Of a DNA stretch of 64,000 nucleotides, positions 17,434 through 27,290 are shown piece by piece. Each line of letters begins with the position of its first letter. Position 1 is the stretch's first letter. The notes beneath the pieces were generated by a model. That model saw nothing but the letters and a program-made list of their open reading frames with translations, was not told the DNA's origin and did not search any database. This DNA is from Salinicola sp. (GTDB lineage: Bacteria > Pseudomonadota > Gammaproteobacteria > Pseudomonadales > Halomonadaceae): NCBI GenBank assembly GCA_002695065.1, contig NZNW01000026.1, forward strand, positions 1-64,000, read 5' to 3'. Both the position numbers and the translations under genes were made by a program.

Positions 17434-18993
17434 TCAATTCGCACCGCGCTTTCCAGCGTGGTCGATAATCCTGTCGTAGATTGTTGTTCCCAGCTTATCG
17501 GCTGGGAGCGTCATCCGCACGTTATCCCCCGAACGGGGCGCGGTCCGCCAGATGAAATAGTTCGTGAAACCATCCGGCTCGCCGTGCCGTGCGTAGACTT
17601 TCGGCATGATCGGCACGTGATCTCCGTAAAAGCCCAGAATGCCCGGCCGTCCGCCCTGGTCAAGAGAGTCCCTGAGTCGTTCCAGCATACTATCGGTGTT
17701 GCGTAGATGCCTCAGGTAAACCGTCAGCTCTTCGCAACCGTCGGTAACGCCGCCCTCGACCCAGCGCTCGGCGACGCTCGGGTCCGCCGTCTCCAGGTGG
17801 AGCGGGCCGTGATTCTCCATGCTGATCACGAAAATGAACAGCGGTTTCTCGTCGGCCGCCGCCAGCCGCTTTTGCACCCGCTCCGCCAGCGCGAGATCGC
17901 CGGTGTACTGGCCGTCGCGCTCGGCGATGTCGAAGTCGGCGATGTCCACGAAGGTATCGAAGCCCAGGTTGGGGTAGACCCTGTCGCGCAGGTAGAAGCT
18001 GGCGGGATAGGGGTGGATGCAGACCGTCCGGTAGCCCAGGCGCTTGAGTGCGCCGGCCAGGTTGTTGACCGGCAGCGTCGACAGCTGGTGGTAGGGGTTG
18101 AAGCGATGCACGCCGAGACGGGACGGCGTGAATCCGGTCAGTACCGCGCACTCCGTGCGCACGGTGTTGGCGCCCCAGGCAGGCACCTCGAAACGGCCGG
18201 CCTGCAGCGCTTCGGCCACCAGCGCGTCGTAGCTGCCGAGCAGCTCGCGGCGAATGGCCGGATGCCAGTCGCGGGGGTCGAAGAACGACTCGCTCTGGAC
18301 CAGCACCACGTTCGGCAGCGTGGCGGGGTCGATCTCCTCCGGTTCGAGACCGGCGGGCGGGGCGAAGGCGCCGTCGTTGTCCTGGCGGTCGATGGGCAGC
18401 CGGGTCAGGCGGCCGTAGGCCCATAGATAAGGGTAGAGGCCGAGCCGGACCAGGTCGTCGTTGGGCTCCAGCGTACAGGCGGGTAGCCGGGGCAACTGCC
18501 AGGCCAGCACCGCCGTGGCGGCGGCGACCAGCACCAGCGTGCCCAGCAGCGACCACGGCGCGTCGGCATGGCCGTAGAGCGAGGGCTCCAGCCAGAAGCC
18601 GATGGCGATGGCGATGGCGCCGGCCAGGCTGGCGGCGATGGTCAGGCCGATGCCGAAGAACGGGATATAGAGCCGGGGGTGGCGAACCGCGTCGACGAAG
18701 TATTCGAAGTCCTGGCACAGGAAGGGCTCGCGCAGCGAGGTCGACTTGGTGTTGTTGACCTGGATGATCACCATCTGCAGCGAGGCGGCGATCACCAGCG
18801 CGAACCAGGGGCGCTGCACCACCAGCAGCCAGAACGCGAAATGGAGGGTGGCGGAAGCCAGATGAACGGCCATCGCCGCCGGCGGCCGTTGCCATAGCGG
18901 CTGGGGACGCGGCTTGAGCAGCAGTTCGAACAGGCTGGTGACGACCAGCGAGACCAGCGTGGCCCAGAACCCGTTCCAGAATCCATGAGTCAT
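17434..18993 (-). CDS. Membrane protein with sulfatase/phosphoglycerol-transferase fold, WcbQ-like
   Basis: A 519-residue protein with about five N-terminal membrane segments (to about residue 165) and a C-terminal alkaline-phosphatase-superfamily domain like LTA synthase or phosphoglycerol transferases. The metal-site regions are visible as VVLVQSESFFDPRDW (about 230), MENHGPLHLE and FYGDHVPIMPK. The active domain should lie in the periplasm. Family members move phospho-substituents from lipids or hydrolyse sulfate or phosphate esters. It overlaps the SDR gene by 4 bp and occupies the wcbQ position of the Burkholderia cluster. A role in tailoring the capsule or its lipid is inference. Confidence 0.75.
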   Translation of the reverse strand: MTHGFWNGFWATLVSLVVTSLFELLLKPRPQPLWQRPPAAMAVHLASATLHFAFWLLVVQRPWFALVIAASLQMVIIQVNNTKSTSLREPFLCQDFEYFVDAVRHPRLYIPFFGIGLTIAASLAGAIAIAIGFWLEPSLYGHADAPWSLLGTLVLVAAATAVLAWQLPRLPACTLEPNDDLVRLGLYPYLWAYGRLTRLPIDRQDNDGAFAPPAGLEPEEIDPATLPNVVLVQSESFFDPRDWHPAIRRELLGSYDALVAEALQAGRFEVPAWGANTVRTECAVLTGFTPSRLGVHRFNPYHQLSTLPVNNLAGALKRLGYRTVCIHPYPASFYLRDRVYPNLGFDTFVDIADFDIAERDGQYTGDLALAERVQKRLAAADEKPLFIFVISMENHGPLHLETADPSVAERWVEGGVTDGCEELTVYLRHLRNTDSMLERLRDSLDQGGRPGILGFYGDHVPIMPKVYARHGEPDGFTNYFIWRTAPRSGDNVRMTLPADKLGTTIYDRIIDHAGKRGAN

Positions 18994-19772
18994 CGCTGCG
19001 CTCCGTCGCCATGGCCGGGGTCATAGCCGAACCCTTTGAGCAGGCGTTGCGATATCGCGGCCGGCAGTACCGCCAGCCACCAGCAGCCGAAGTCGAGCGG
19101 AAAGGGAAAGCTGATCCGGGCGCGGTTGCGCTCGATGCCGCGGGCGATGACCCGGGCGGCGCGCTCGGGTTGCCACAGGAATGGCTTGGGCCCGGGCATC
19201 TCGTGGCACATCTTCGAACTGACGTAGCCCGGCATGACCACGGTGACGCCGACGCCGCGGGAAGCCAGCCAGCCGCGCAGCGCTTCGCCGTAGGCCTTGA
19301 CCCCGGCCTTGCTGGCGCTGTAGCTGGGCGTCACCGGCAGGCCGTGATAGGCGGCAAGCGAGCTCATCAGTACCAGTTGGCCGTGACCCGCCGCGCGCAT
19401 GCGCTTGCCGAGGAAGTTGCCCATTGCCATCGGTACGCGCAGGTTGATGTCGAGCAGGCGGCTGGCGTCCTCCCACGCTTCGCCGCTGGCGTCTTCGCCG
19501 ATGTCGATGTTCATGCCGGCGTTGACGATGACGATGTCCGGCGGCGCGGGGGTGCACAGCGAATCCAGCCACGCGAACAGGGCGTCGTCGTCGCCCAGGT
19601 CGACCTGGCTGTATTCGACGTCGGCGCCGGATTCGCGACAGGCGGCCGTCACCGACTCGAGCACCTCGCGCTGGCGGCCGTGCAGCACCAGCCGGTTGCC
19701 GGGCCTGGCGTAGACGGCGGCCAGTGCCTGTCCGATGGCTCCGGTGGCGCCGGTAATGACGATTCGGGTCAT
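18990..19772 (-). CDS. wcbP: Short-chain dehydrogenase/reductase, WcbP-like
   Basis: A 260-residue classical SDR. The cofactor motif TGATGAIG is at residues 7-14 and the catalytic set is seen as SSLAAYHG (Ser) and YSASK (Tyr-x3-Lys) near 155-159. A hydrophobic C-terminal stretch (about 228-248, FGCWWLAVLPAAI) could tether it to the membrane, as in 3-ketosphinganine-reductase-like SDRs. It overlaps its neighbours on both sides by 4 bp. Beside an oxoamine synthase, the obvious proposal is reduction of the amino-ketone to an amino-alcohol; that is inference. Confidence 0.8.
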   Translation of the reverse strand: MTRIVITGATGAIGQALAAVYARPGNRLVLHGRQREVLESVTAACRESGADVEYSQVDLGDDDALFAWLDSLCTPAPPDIVIVNAGMNIDIGEDASGEAWEDASRLLDINLRVPMAMGNFLGKRMRAAGHGQLVLMSSLAAYHGLPVTPSYSASKAGVKAYGEALRGWLASRGVGVTVVMPGYVSSKMCHEMPGPKPFLWQPERAARVIARGIERNRARISFPFPLDFGCWWLAVLPAAISQRLLKGFGYDPGHGDGAQR

Positions 19773-21016
19773 GACGCGATCTCATCCATGAGTTGTTGCA
19801 GCGGCGAGCGATCCCGCTGCAGCGCCTGAAGGGCGTTTTCCGAGGCTAGCTCGATCCCGGGGCGGCAGTAAAATCCGCCGTTGATCTGGACCGTCTGGGC
19901 AACGGTTCGTCGATAGGCCCGGAACAGTTCCGCTTCCGGGGCGGGCGTATTGTGCCAGAAATCGTCCAGCGTGCCTTGATGGGTCAGGCCCGCCATGTCG
20001 TAGATCGGCGAGGCCAGCGTGTGGGTCGGGCAGCCGAAGCCCAGCGAGACGTTGCCGGCGGTGCTGTTGACCGTGACCAGGCCGCTGGCGTGCTTGAGCA
20101 GCGCCTCGAGGCTCCCCCCTTCGAGATAGACCAGGCGGTCGCCCAGGTCGTACTCGTGGGTCAGCACCTTGATCAGCCGCGCGTACTGGGCCAGGCCCAT
20201 GTCGAGCGGGTGGTTCTTGATCACCAGCAGCGCATCCCGCGGGGCGTGGTAGGCGAAGGACGCGGCCACCTTCCCGATCACCTCCTGCATGTTCTTGTAG
20301 TCCGAGTGGTAGCGGATCTGGGCATCGCTCTTCAGTTGCAGCGGCAGCAGATAGAACGGACGCCCGGAACCCATCAGCGCTTCGATGCGCTCCTTGTCCC
20401 GGCGTTTCAGGTAGGGCATGCGAATCTTGCGTAGCACGAAGCCGGCGTACTCCACGGGAGCGGTGACCAGGGCGTGGTTGCGATAGTGGGGGTGCAGGAA
20501 CGGGTTGGCGACGCCAGCCAGATGGTAGAGCACGTCGTGGCGCGCGCGCATGTGGAACTGGTTGGGAAAGGCCTGGGGGCGACCGGCGCTGGGCAGGCGC
20601 TCGCCGGCGGCGCGATACCAGTCGGGATCCCGGGGCAGCAGCGAGTGGGCATTCACGCCCTCGCGCTCCAGCGTCACCCAGAAGGGGCGAAAGTAGCCCT
20701 CCTCGAACACGTGGTTGCGGATGCCGCGACGACGGGCTGCCAGAATGGCGCGCCGATGAACCGGACGGCGGTCGCCGAACACGATCTGGTCGGTGATCTC
20801 GTGGCGGTCCCAGATGCCGGAGAGGTACTCGGGGATGTCCTTGGCCTGGCCGCGGTAGGCGTAGGTGCTTTTCTGCCGCCAGTAGACGCTGTCGCCGACG
20901 GTGAAGTTGACCTTGATGACCGTGTGTCCGGCCTCGCGCAGCCGCGCGCCCAGCCGGTCGAAAAAAGGTGAGCAGACACCCTGTAACAGAAGAAAGTGTT
21001 TGCGTGTCGTGCTCAA
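19769..21016 (-). CDS. kpsS: Capsule polysaccharide beta-Kdo transferase KpsS
   Basis: A 415-residue KpsS family protein, which adds the first beta-Kdo to the lipid acceptor of group 2-type capsules. It opens with LLLQGVCSPFFDRLG (about 9-23) and keeps the CMP-sugar motifs KNHPLD (His269-Pro270) and VNSTAG (about 316-321). The start is not obvious: the frame is open to 21094 inside kpsC, but a TTG at 21016, one base beyond the kpsC stop and with AAAAGG upstream, gives the family's normal N-terminus. It overlaps the SDR gene by 4 bp. It corresponds to WcbO of Burkholderia. Confidence 0.87.
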   Translation of the reverse strand: MSTTRKHFLLLQGVCSPFFDRLGARLREAGHTVIKVNFTVGDSVYWRQKSTYAYRGQAKDIPEYLSGIWDRHEITDQIVFGDRRPVHRRAILAARRRGIRNHVFEEGYFRPFWVTLEREGVNAHSLLPRDPDWYRAAGERLPSAGRPQAFPNQFHMRARHDVLYHLAGVANPFLHPHYRNHALVTAPVEYAGFVLRKIRMPYLKRRDKERIEALMGSGRPFYLLPLQLKSDAQIRYHSDYKNMQEVIGKVAASFAYHAPRDALLVIKNHPLDMGLAQYARLIKVLTHEYDLGDRLVYLEGGSLEALLKHASGLVTVNSTAGNVSLGFGCPTHTLASPIYDMAGLTHQGTLDDFWHNTPAPEAELFRAYRRTVAQTVQINGGFYCRPGIELASENALQALQRDRSPLQQLMDEIAS

Positions 21017-21017
21017 G

Positions 21018-23078
21018 TCATTGCCTTTTGGAGAACAGATTGCGGTATAGCCGGTAGAGGCGAACTCGGAGCGGCAATCCCGATCGCCGGTCACGCTGCT
21101 GCTGCATCAACTCGACCGCGGTGTCGGCGTTGCAGAACTCGCCGGTGACCGGGTCGACGTAGGTCGGATACAGCAGCAGGGCGCCTGCGATCAGGGCATC
21201 GAGGGTTAGCTGTCGCTGACGCCGCGGGGAGGATAACCGATCGCGGGTCAGTCCCCAACCGGCATAGAAAGGCAGGCCGTAGGTATGCACCTCCACGCCG
21301 CGCATCAGGCCCTCGAAGCCGGTCAGCGAGCACATGGTATGAATCTCGTCGGCCAGCTCGATCAGGTCGATGATGTCGCAGTCTATCAGTTGGAGGTCGT
21401 AGAGCTCCCGCGCCGTCTTGTCGAGCAGACCGATCCGGGCGCCCGAGACCACGTCGGGGTGCGGCTTGTAGATGACGAAGGCGTCGGGCCGGTTGTGCCT
21501 GACGGCCTCGAGCAGCGCCTGGTTGGTCTTGATCTCGGGGGAGCCGTAGGCGATCGAGGCGTCGCTCTCGACCTGGCCGGGCACCAGCACGACCGGCCGT
21601 GAACCGATCGCGTCCACCGGCAGCGAGGGCCGCGTCTTGCCCTGCACGTTGTACTTCGAGAGTTTGAGTTCGGTGAGACGCTGGCGCAGGCGCTCGGCAC
21701 GCGCCAGCAGAGCCGGTTCGAACTCCGTCTCGGCGAGCAGTCGTTCCAGGTCGCTTTCGCGGGCGGCGTCGTAATAGAGACCGCGGGAGTCGAAGGCCAG
21801 CGACAGCGGCCGGATCAGATCGACCCCCAGCCCGACCGAGCGCACGAAGCCATCCTCCATCCGCCACAGCGCGAGTCCGTGCTGGCGGCACAGCGCCTTG
21901 ATCGAGTCGGTCGCCTTTTGTCCCCACACCACCAGGCTGTCGCGATCTTCGAGTTCGTGGGGTTGCGGGTGGTCGTCCTGGATGAAGCGCACGCTGGAGG
22001 CCGGGCCGAGGAAATCGGTGATGAAGGCACGCTTCCAGCTGGAGAATCCGACGGCCAGCCACCGTCCCGCCAGGCGATCCCGCTGGCGCTTCTGGTCGGC
22101 GATCAGGTCGATGGTCGCCTCGAGGGTCGAGACCTTCCCGGTGTAGGGATTGGCGTAGCGGCAGTAGCGCAGGTAGGCCGCGGCGAACAGTTCCAGCAGC
22201 GTGCGTTGGCGCTGGCGGCGCTCGCAGCGCAGCGCGTCCCTGGTCAGACCCCAGCCGGCATAGAACGGCATGCCGAAGCAGTGCACCGGCTTCTCCGCCA
22301 TCAACGCCTCGAATCCCAGCTGGCTGGTGACCACGTAGACCGCGTCGGCGGCATCGATCAGCGCCCACGGATTGATGTCGTCACCGATCAGCCGGCAGCG
22401 CGGATGCGCCGAGGCCCGGGTCAGGTAGCCCTGCTTGCGCCCGGCGATGACGTCGGGATGGGTCTTGATCAGGATCTCGGCATCGGGGTGGTCGTCGATC
22501 GCGCTCTCCAGCATGCGCTGGAACGAGCCGGCGTCGGCCATGCCATGGGTAATCGAGGCGTCGTCGCGGGTCTGGTCGATGACCAGCACGCGCGAGCGGT
22601 CGGCGGCGGGCAGCGGCCGGTCCGGGGCGTGGTTGTACTTCGACAGCCGCAGTCGACGCAGGCGCTGCATGGCGTGGTCGGCGCGTGCCAGCTCGTCCGG
22701 GCCGAAGGTCGCTTCGGCGAGCAGCGTCTCCAGGTCCGAAGGGCGGGTCGCATCGTAGTAGATGCCGCTGTAGTCCACGACCAGGCTATGAGGCTGGGAG
22801 TAGTTGACGCCCAACCCCAGCGAACGCAGGAACCCATCCTCGATGGCGATGTAGGGCAGGCCCCGGCGCGTGGCCAGACGACGCGCCTGTTTCGACGTCG
22901 GCTTCAGGCCCCAGCCGAGAATGGCGTCGACGGGCTGGCGGCTGCCGGGCTTGAGGCGAACCTGGCGCGAGTACTCCGGCAGCAGACAGCGGATGATGTT
23001 CCAGCGGGCCAGGCCCTTGGAGAGATAGCCGGCCACGCGCTGGGAGGACGGTCGCAGGACTGTCGAATCGTTATGCAT
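21018..23078 (-). CDS. kpsC: Capsule polysaccharide beta-Kdo transferase KpsC (two tandem modules)
   Basis: A 686-residue KpsC family protein, which extends the poly-beta-Kdo linker of ABC-exported capsules. The internal duplication is clear: IKTHPD with TSQLGFEALM and PFYAGWGLTRD in the first half, and YKPHPD with CSLTGFEGLM and PFYAGWGLTRD in the second. Repeated LSKYN and DGF.RS.GLGV segments also occur in both halves. Both HP motifs are present, so both transferase modules look active. It is the first gene of the minus-strand operon that runs through kpsS, SDR, sulfatase-fold protein, PKS and oxoamine synthase. Confidence 0.92.
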   Translation of the reverse strand: MHNDSTVLRPSSQRVAGYLSKGLARWNIIRCLLPEYSRQVRLKPGSRQPVDAILGWGLKPTSKQARRLATRRGLPYIAIEDGFLRSLGLGVNYSQPHSLVVDYSGIYYDATRPSDLETLLAEATFGPDELARADHAMQRLRRLRLSKYNHAPDRPLPAADRSRVLVIDQTRDDASITHGMADAGSFQRMLESAIDDHPDAEILIKTHPDVIAGRKQGYLTRASAHPRCRLIGDDINPWALIDAADAVYVVTSQLGFEALMAEKPVHCFGMPFYAGWGLTRDALRCERRQRQRTLLELFAAAYLRYCRYANPYTGKVSTLEATIDLIADQKRQRDRLAGRWLAVGFSSWKRAFITDFLGPASSVRFIQDDHPQPHELEDRDSLVVWGQKATDSIKALCRQHGLALWRMEDGFVRSVGLGVDLIRPLSLAFDSRGLYYDAARESDLERLLAETEFEPALLARAERLRQRLTELKLSKYNVQGKTRPSLPVDAIGSRPVVLVPGQVESDASIAYGSPEIKTNQALLEAVRHNRPDAFVIYKPHPDVVSGARIGLLDKTARELYDLQLIDCDIIDLIELADEIHTMCSLTGFEGLMRGVEVHTYGLPFYAGWGLTRDRLSSPRRQRQLTLDALIAGALLLYPTYVDPVTGEFCNADTAVELMQQQRDRRSGLPLRVRLYRLYRNLFSKRQ

Positions 23079-23777
23079 GGGTCACAGAAAGCGGGTGCGG
23101 TCCGTCGGGGAAATGTCGTGTCACTGCCTTGGGCGCTTGCCCGACGCAACCGATCCGAGTCCGGAGCGTGGGGCAATCTGGTGCGCAGTGTAACGCAAAG
23201 CGCGGCGCGAGGGCGCTTTTCGGCTGTGTCGAATTGCTAAGCGCCGGGATTTTTCGTAATCGGGGGAGGGTGGCGAATATGGCAAATGTAAACAAACTTT
23301 TCTGCGGGAAAACTCGATGAATGAGGTATTAACAAAATCAGACTTTCGGTTTTTCGTCCGAGGTATTTAATTCAGATTTTTTTGCGTCGGGAAAAGAGGC
23401 TGGCGATCTTTGTCGAGTTCAGGAACTTAAAAAGTTTTCGCAATGGGAATGAAATGATGAATATCGGAATCGGTCTGATTGACGCTGTTTTTCGATTAAT
23501 TCCATTTAAAAACAAAATCTTGCCATTGGTATTAGAGGCTCACATTTTGGTGTGACTTCCTGTTTTGTAACTTTATTTAGCAGCCTTTCTAAAACCCGGT
23601 TCTGACCTTTACACGACTTTACCTGTCGAGTTTTGAAGGTTTGACTCGGAGCCCGTTGTTGATCGAAAAAGAGTCTCGAAAACAATAAATGGGAACGGCG
23701 TTGAAGAGGCCTTCGGTCGATTTCATCCGTTTGAAACCTTTTGTTTCGTTACTCTCGATCGGGTGCACGGGAACGTT
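23079..23777. promoter_or_regulatory. AT-rich divergent intergenic region between kpsC and cysD
   Basis: About 700 bp with no convincing gene and clearly richer in A/T than its surroundings, especially 23270-23700. It must carry the promoters for the minus-strand kpsC operon and the plus-strand cysD operon. Small palindromes are present: AACTT-AAA-AAGTT (23424-23436) and TCACA-N6-TGTGA (23540-23555). I cannot assign promoter boxes with confidence. The length and composition are those of a regulated capsule control region. Confidence 0.45.
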
Positions 23778-24695
23778 ATGCGCGAACTGACAGTCACGGC
23801 TCACACTCACCTCAAGCAGCTCGAGGCGGAGTCGATTCAGATCATTCGGGAGGTGGCCGCGGAGTTCCGCAATCCGGTGATGCTCTACTCGATCGGCAAG
23901 GACTCCTCGGTGATGCTGCATCTGGCGCGGAAGGCGTTCTACCCCGGAACGCCCCCATTCCCCCTGTTGCACGTCAACACCACCTGGAAGTTTCGCGAGA
24001 TGATCGCGTTTCGCGATCGCACCGCGGCCCAGGTCGGCATGGAGCTGATCGAGCACGTCAACGAGGAGGGGCGGGCTGCGGGCACCAACCCTTTCGACCA
24101 CGGCAGCGCCAAGTACACCGACGTCATGAAGACCCAGGCGCTCAAGCAGGCGCTGGACAAGCATGGCTTCGACGCGGCGTTCGGTGGCGCACGCCGGGAT
24201 GAAGAGGCTTCCCGCGCCAAGGAGCGCGTCTACTCGTTCCGGGACCGGCATCACCGCTGGGACCCCAAGCGGCAACGGCCGGAGCTGTGGAGTCTCTACA
24301 ACGGCAAGGTCAACAAGGGCGAGTCGATCCGCGTCTTCCCGCTCTCCAACTGGACCGAGCTGGACATCTGGCAGTACATCCATCTCGAGTCGATCGCCAT
24401 CGTGCCGCTCTACTACGCGGCTCCGCGACCGACCGTGCTCCGTTCGGGCCTGCTGCTGATGGTGGACGACGAGCGACTGCCGCTGGCGGCCGGCGAAGTG
24501 CCCCAGGAGCGCTGGGTGCGCTTCCGCACCCTGGGATGCTACCCGCTGACCGGCGCCATCGAGTCCCGCGCCACCACCTTGCCCGCCATCATCCAGGAGA
24601 TGTTGCTGACTCGCACCAGCGAGCGCTTCGGACGTGCCATCGATCACGATGGCGCCGGCTCGATGGAGAAGAAGAAGCGCGAGGGGTACTTCTGA
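23778..24695 (+). CDS. cysD: Sulfate adenylyltransferase subunit CysD
   Basis: A 305-residue ATP sulfurylase small subunit, which forms adenosine 5'-phosphosulfate from ATP and sulfate together with CysN. The PP-loop motif [17 protein letters not shown] is near residue 40, and [16 protein letters not shown] and the C-terminal KKKREGYF are characteristic. Length matches E. coli CysD (about 302). ATG 23778 is preferred to an in-frame GTG at 23763. Its stop overlaps the cysNC start (TGATG). It sits inside the capsule locus, not beside cysH/cysI, which suggests that the activated sulfate goes to sulfation. Confidence 0.93.
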   Translation: MRELTVTAHTHLKQLEAESIQIIREVAAEFRNPVMLYSIGKDSSVMLHLARKAFYPGTPPFPLLHVNTTWKFREMIAFRDRTAAQVGMELIEHVNEEGRAAGTNPFDHGSAKYTDVMKTQALKQALDKHGFDAAFGGARRDEEASRAKERVYSFRDRHHRWDPKRQRPELWSLYNGKVNKGESIRVFPLSNWTELDIWQYIHLESIAIVPLYYAAPRPTVLRSGLLLMVDDERLPLAAGEVPQERWVRFRTLGCYPLTGAIESRATTLPAIIQEMLLTRTSERFGRAIDHDGAGSMEKKKREGYF

Positions 24696-26593
24696 TGCCC
24701 CTTCAGACAGTGCGAATCGCCGACGATGTCGAACGTCATCTCAACACGCACGAGGGGAAGGGCCTGCTGCGACTGCTGACCTGTGGCAGTGTCGACGACG
24801 GCAAGTCGACCCTGATAGGCCGGTTGCTGCATGACGCCAGGACGATCTACGAGGATCAGCTGGCGGCGGTGGTGCGCGACTCCAGGCTGAGCGGCAGCCA
24901 GGGTAGCCAGGTGGACCTGGCACTGCTGGTCGACGGTCTGCAGTCGGAGCGGGAGCAGGGCATCACCATCGATGTCGCCTACCGCTTCTTCTCCACCGAC
25001 AAGCGCAAGTTCATCATCGCCGACACGCCGGGCCACGAGCAGTACACCCGCAACATGGCCACCGGCGCCTCCACCGCGGATCTGGCGATCATCCTGATCG
25101 ACGCGCGCTACGGGGTGCAGCTGCAGACCCGGCGGCACAGCTTCATCTGCGACCTGCTCGGGATCCGTCACTTCGTGATCGCGATCAACAAGATGGACCT
25201 GGTGGGCTATTCCGAAGCCCGGTTCCAGGAGATCGTCGCGGATTATCGCGACTTCGCCGACAGGTTGAACGTCAGCGACGTACGCTTCCTGCCCATCTCC
25301 GCGTTGAACGGCGCCAATGTCGTCAACCCCGGTGGCGACGACATGCGCTGGTACGAGGGCGCCCCGTTGCTGGCGCAGCTCGAGCAGATCGAGATCCTGT
25401 CGGCGCCGAGCCTCCATGAACTGCGGTTTCCGGTGCAGTACGTCAACCGGCCCAATCTCAATTTCCGGGGCTACAGCGGCACGCTGGCCGCCGGGGCGGT
25501 CGAGGTGGGAACCGAGATCCGGGTGGAGCCCTCCGGCAAGCGTTCGACCGTTGCGCGTATCGTCACCAACGACGGTGACCTGAGCGTTGCCTATTCCGGC
25601 CAGTCGGTGACGCTCACGCTCCGGGACGAGCTCGACATCTCCCGTGGCGACATGCTGGTGGCGGCGAACAGCGCCATCGAGCCCAGTTCCGTGTTTACCG
25701 CCGACGTGGTGTGGATGCACGAGACGCCGCTGTCGCCGGGCCAGGAGTACGAGTTCAAGGCCGGTACCCGGGTCGTCTCCGGCCGGGTGACGCGAATCGT
25801 CTATCAGGTCGACGTCAATACCCTGGCGCGCAGTGCCACCGACGCGCTGCCCCTCAACGGCATCGCCCGGTGCCAGATCGAGGTGACCCAGCCGCTGGTG
25901 CTGGACAGTTACCAGCGCTCTCCCGAAACCGGCAGTTTCATCTTCATCGACAAGCTGAGCAACCTGACCGTGGGCGCCGGCATGGTCGTCGACGCGCTGA
26001 ATGTCGGCCACGTCGTCTGGCACGACATGGCCGTCGACAAGCGCCGTCGCGCCGAACGCAATCGCCAGAAGCCGAGCATCATCTGGTTCACGGGGCTCTC
26101 CGGCGCAGGCAAGTCCACCGTGGCGGATGCCCTCGAGCGACAGCTCTTCGGCATGGGCTACAACACCTACCTGCTGGACGGGGACAACGTTCGCCATGGC
26201 CTGTGTCGCGATCTCGGCTTCAGCGACCTGGATCGCCAGGAGAACATCCGCCGGGTCGGCGAGGTGGCGAAGCTGATGGTCGATGTGGGCGTGATCACCC
26301 TGGTCTCGTTCATCTCGCCGTTTCGCAACGATCGCCAGATCGTCCGCAACATGGTCGAGGCCGACGAGTTCATCGAGGTCTACGTCAACACGCCGCTCTG
26401 GGTATGCGAAAAGCGCGATCCCAAGGGCCTTTATCGCAAGGCTCGCAACGGCGAAATCCAGCAGTTCACCGGTATCAACTCTCCGTACGAGGCCCCGGAA
26501 TCGCCGGAGGTCGTGATCGACACGTCCGCCCATGATCTCGAGGAGACCGTGGGCCAACTCATCGCCGCCCTGCGGCGTCACCGGATCATCTGA
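24695..26593 (+). CDS. cysNC: Bifunctional sulfate adenylyltransferase large subunit / APS kinase CysNC
   Basis: A 632-residue fusion. The GTPase domain (about 25-240) has [16 protein letters not shown] and NKMDL; an elongation-factor-like beta-barrel region follows (about 245-430). The APS kinase domain (about 440-632) has the P-loop GLSGAGKST at about 466 and the DGDNVRHGL motif. With CysD it makes PAPS, the donor for sulfotransferases. It is translationally coupled to cysD. A sulfotransferase domain encoded at 42659-44503 is a plausible user of the product. Confidence 0.93.
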   Translation: MPLQTVRIADDVERHLNTHEGKGLLRLLTCGSVDDGKSTLIGRLLHDARTIYEDQLAAVVRDSRLSGSQGSQVDLALLVDGLQSEREQGITIDVAYRFFSTDKRKFIIADTPGHEQYTRNMATGASTADLAIILIDARYGVQLQTRRHSFICDLLGIRHFVIAINKMDLVGYSEARFQEIVADYRDFADRLNVSDVRFLPISALNGANVVNPGGDDMRWYEGAPLLAQLEQIEILSAPSLHELRFPVQYVNRPNLNFRGYSGTLAAGAVEVGTEIRVEPSGKRSTVARIVTNDGDLSVAYSGQSVTLTLRDELDISRGDMLVAANSAIEPSSVFTADVVWMHETPLSPGQEYEFKAGTRVVSGRVTRIVYQVDVNTLARSATDALPLNGIARCQIEVTQPLVLDSYQRSPETGSFIFIDKLSNLTVGAGMVVDALNVGHVVWHDMAVDKRRRAERNRQKPSIIWFTGLSGAGKSTVADALERQLFGMGYNTYLLDGDNVRHGLCRDLGFSDLDRQENIRRVGEVAKLMVDVGVITLVSFISPFRNDRQIVRNMVEADEFIEVYVNTPLWVCEKRDPKGLYRKARNGEIQQFTGINSPYEAPESPEVVIDTSAHDLEETVGQLIAALRRHRII

Positions 26594-26699
26594 CAACTTT
26601 TGGATCGGGTCGTCGGGCCGCATGCGGACCCAACGGCAACGAAAAACAGGCAAGGCTCTCGGCGATAACGCGCGGGAAAGCGAGGGAAGGGTGGGCACG

Positions 26700-27107
26700 A
26701 TGAAAAACGAAATCAGGAAATGCGGAGGGGGCAGTGGCATCTCCCGGTGGCTGGCGCTGGCGCTGATGCTGGCGGCCATGTCGGGATGTGCGACCTCGTC
26801 CCAACAACGCCTCGACGATGCGGCCGTGATGCCGATGAACGATGCCACGCCGATCACCGGCCCGCTGGCGACGTTTCTCGATGGGGCCGCGACCGGCAGC
26901 GTCACGACGCTGGCGACGACGCCCTGGGGAGCGAACGTCTCCGTTCACGCCCGAGAGCGTTACTTCTCGGCCAGCGGGCGGCGCTGCATTCGTCTCGATG
27001 TGGCCCGCAACGTCGCGCCGGCGGGCGTTCCGGTGGGGGAAGTGAGCTGCCTGGTGCCGGGAAAAGGCTGGTACGCGCAGCGTCTGGTGACGGAAATCAT
27101 TCGTTGA
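26700..27107 (+). CDS. Small lipoprotein of the capsule locus
   Basis: A 135-residue protein with a lipoprotein signal: basic N-terminus, hydrophobic stretch WLALALMLAAM and lipobox SGC with Cys30. The mature part is about 105 residues and ends in a small globular-looking domain (RRCIRLDVARNVAPAGVPVGEVSCLVPGKGWYAQRLV). I do not recognise a named family, although similar short lipoproteins occur beside polysaccharide export genes. The ATG at 26700 follows GAAGGGTGGG; the open frame starts earlier. It lies between cysNC and the exporter genes, so an envelope role in capsule export is possible. Confidence 0.6.
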   Translation: MKNEIRKCGGGSGISRWLALALMLAAMSGCATSSQQRLDDAAVMPMNDATPITGPLATFLDGAATGSVTTLATTPWGANVSVHARERYFSASGRRCIRLDVARNVAPAGVPVGEVSCLVPGKGWYAQRLVTEIIR

Positions 27108-27204
27108 ACCGCGCCCGGGTCAACCCTGGACGCCATCTCGACGAAGCCGTCTAAACCCGTCGTTCCCCATGCCGGAACGACCTGGTCGCCACCGAATTGA
27201 GAAG

Positions 27205-27222
27205 TGCCTTCAAAGGCATTTT
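27205..27222 (+). terminator. Terminator-like hairpin before kpsD
   Basis: TGCCTT (27205-27210) pairs with AAGGCA (27213-27218) across a tight loop, followed by TTTT. An upstream 8-bp inverted repeat, GTCGTTCC (27159-27166) with GGAACGAC (27174-27181), adds structure. The cys/lipoprotein transcript may end or attenuate here before kpsD. Confidence 0.45.
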
Positions 27223-27290
27223 GCCGGTGCTCTCATGAGCGAAACCCGGCACTCGATGGCCTGAAAAATACGTGAGGGAAGGGAACCATC

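Noticed and set aside
23540..23555. CRP site
   Set aside because: The half-sites are in the order TCACA-N6-TGTGA, the reverse of the TGTGA-N6-TCACA consensus.
26700..27107. Gene for a KpsF/KpsU-type Kdo enzyme
   Set aside because: The product is a small lipoprotein; no CMP-Kdo synthesis gene is visible in the window, so Kdo supply must come from elsewhere.
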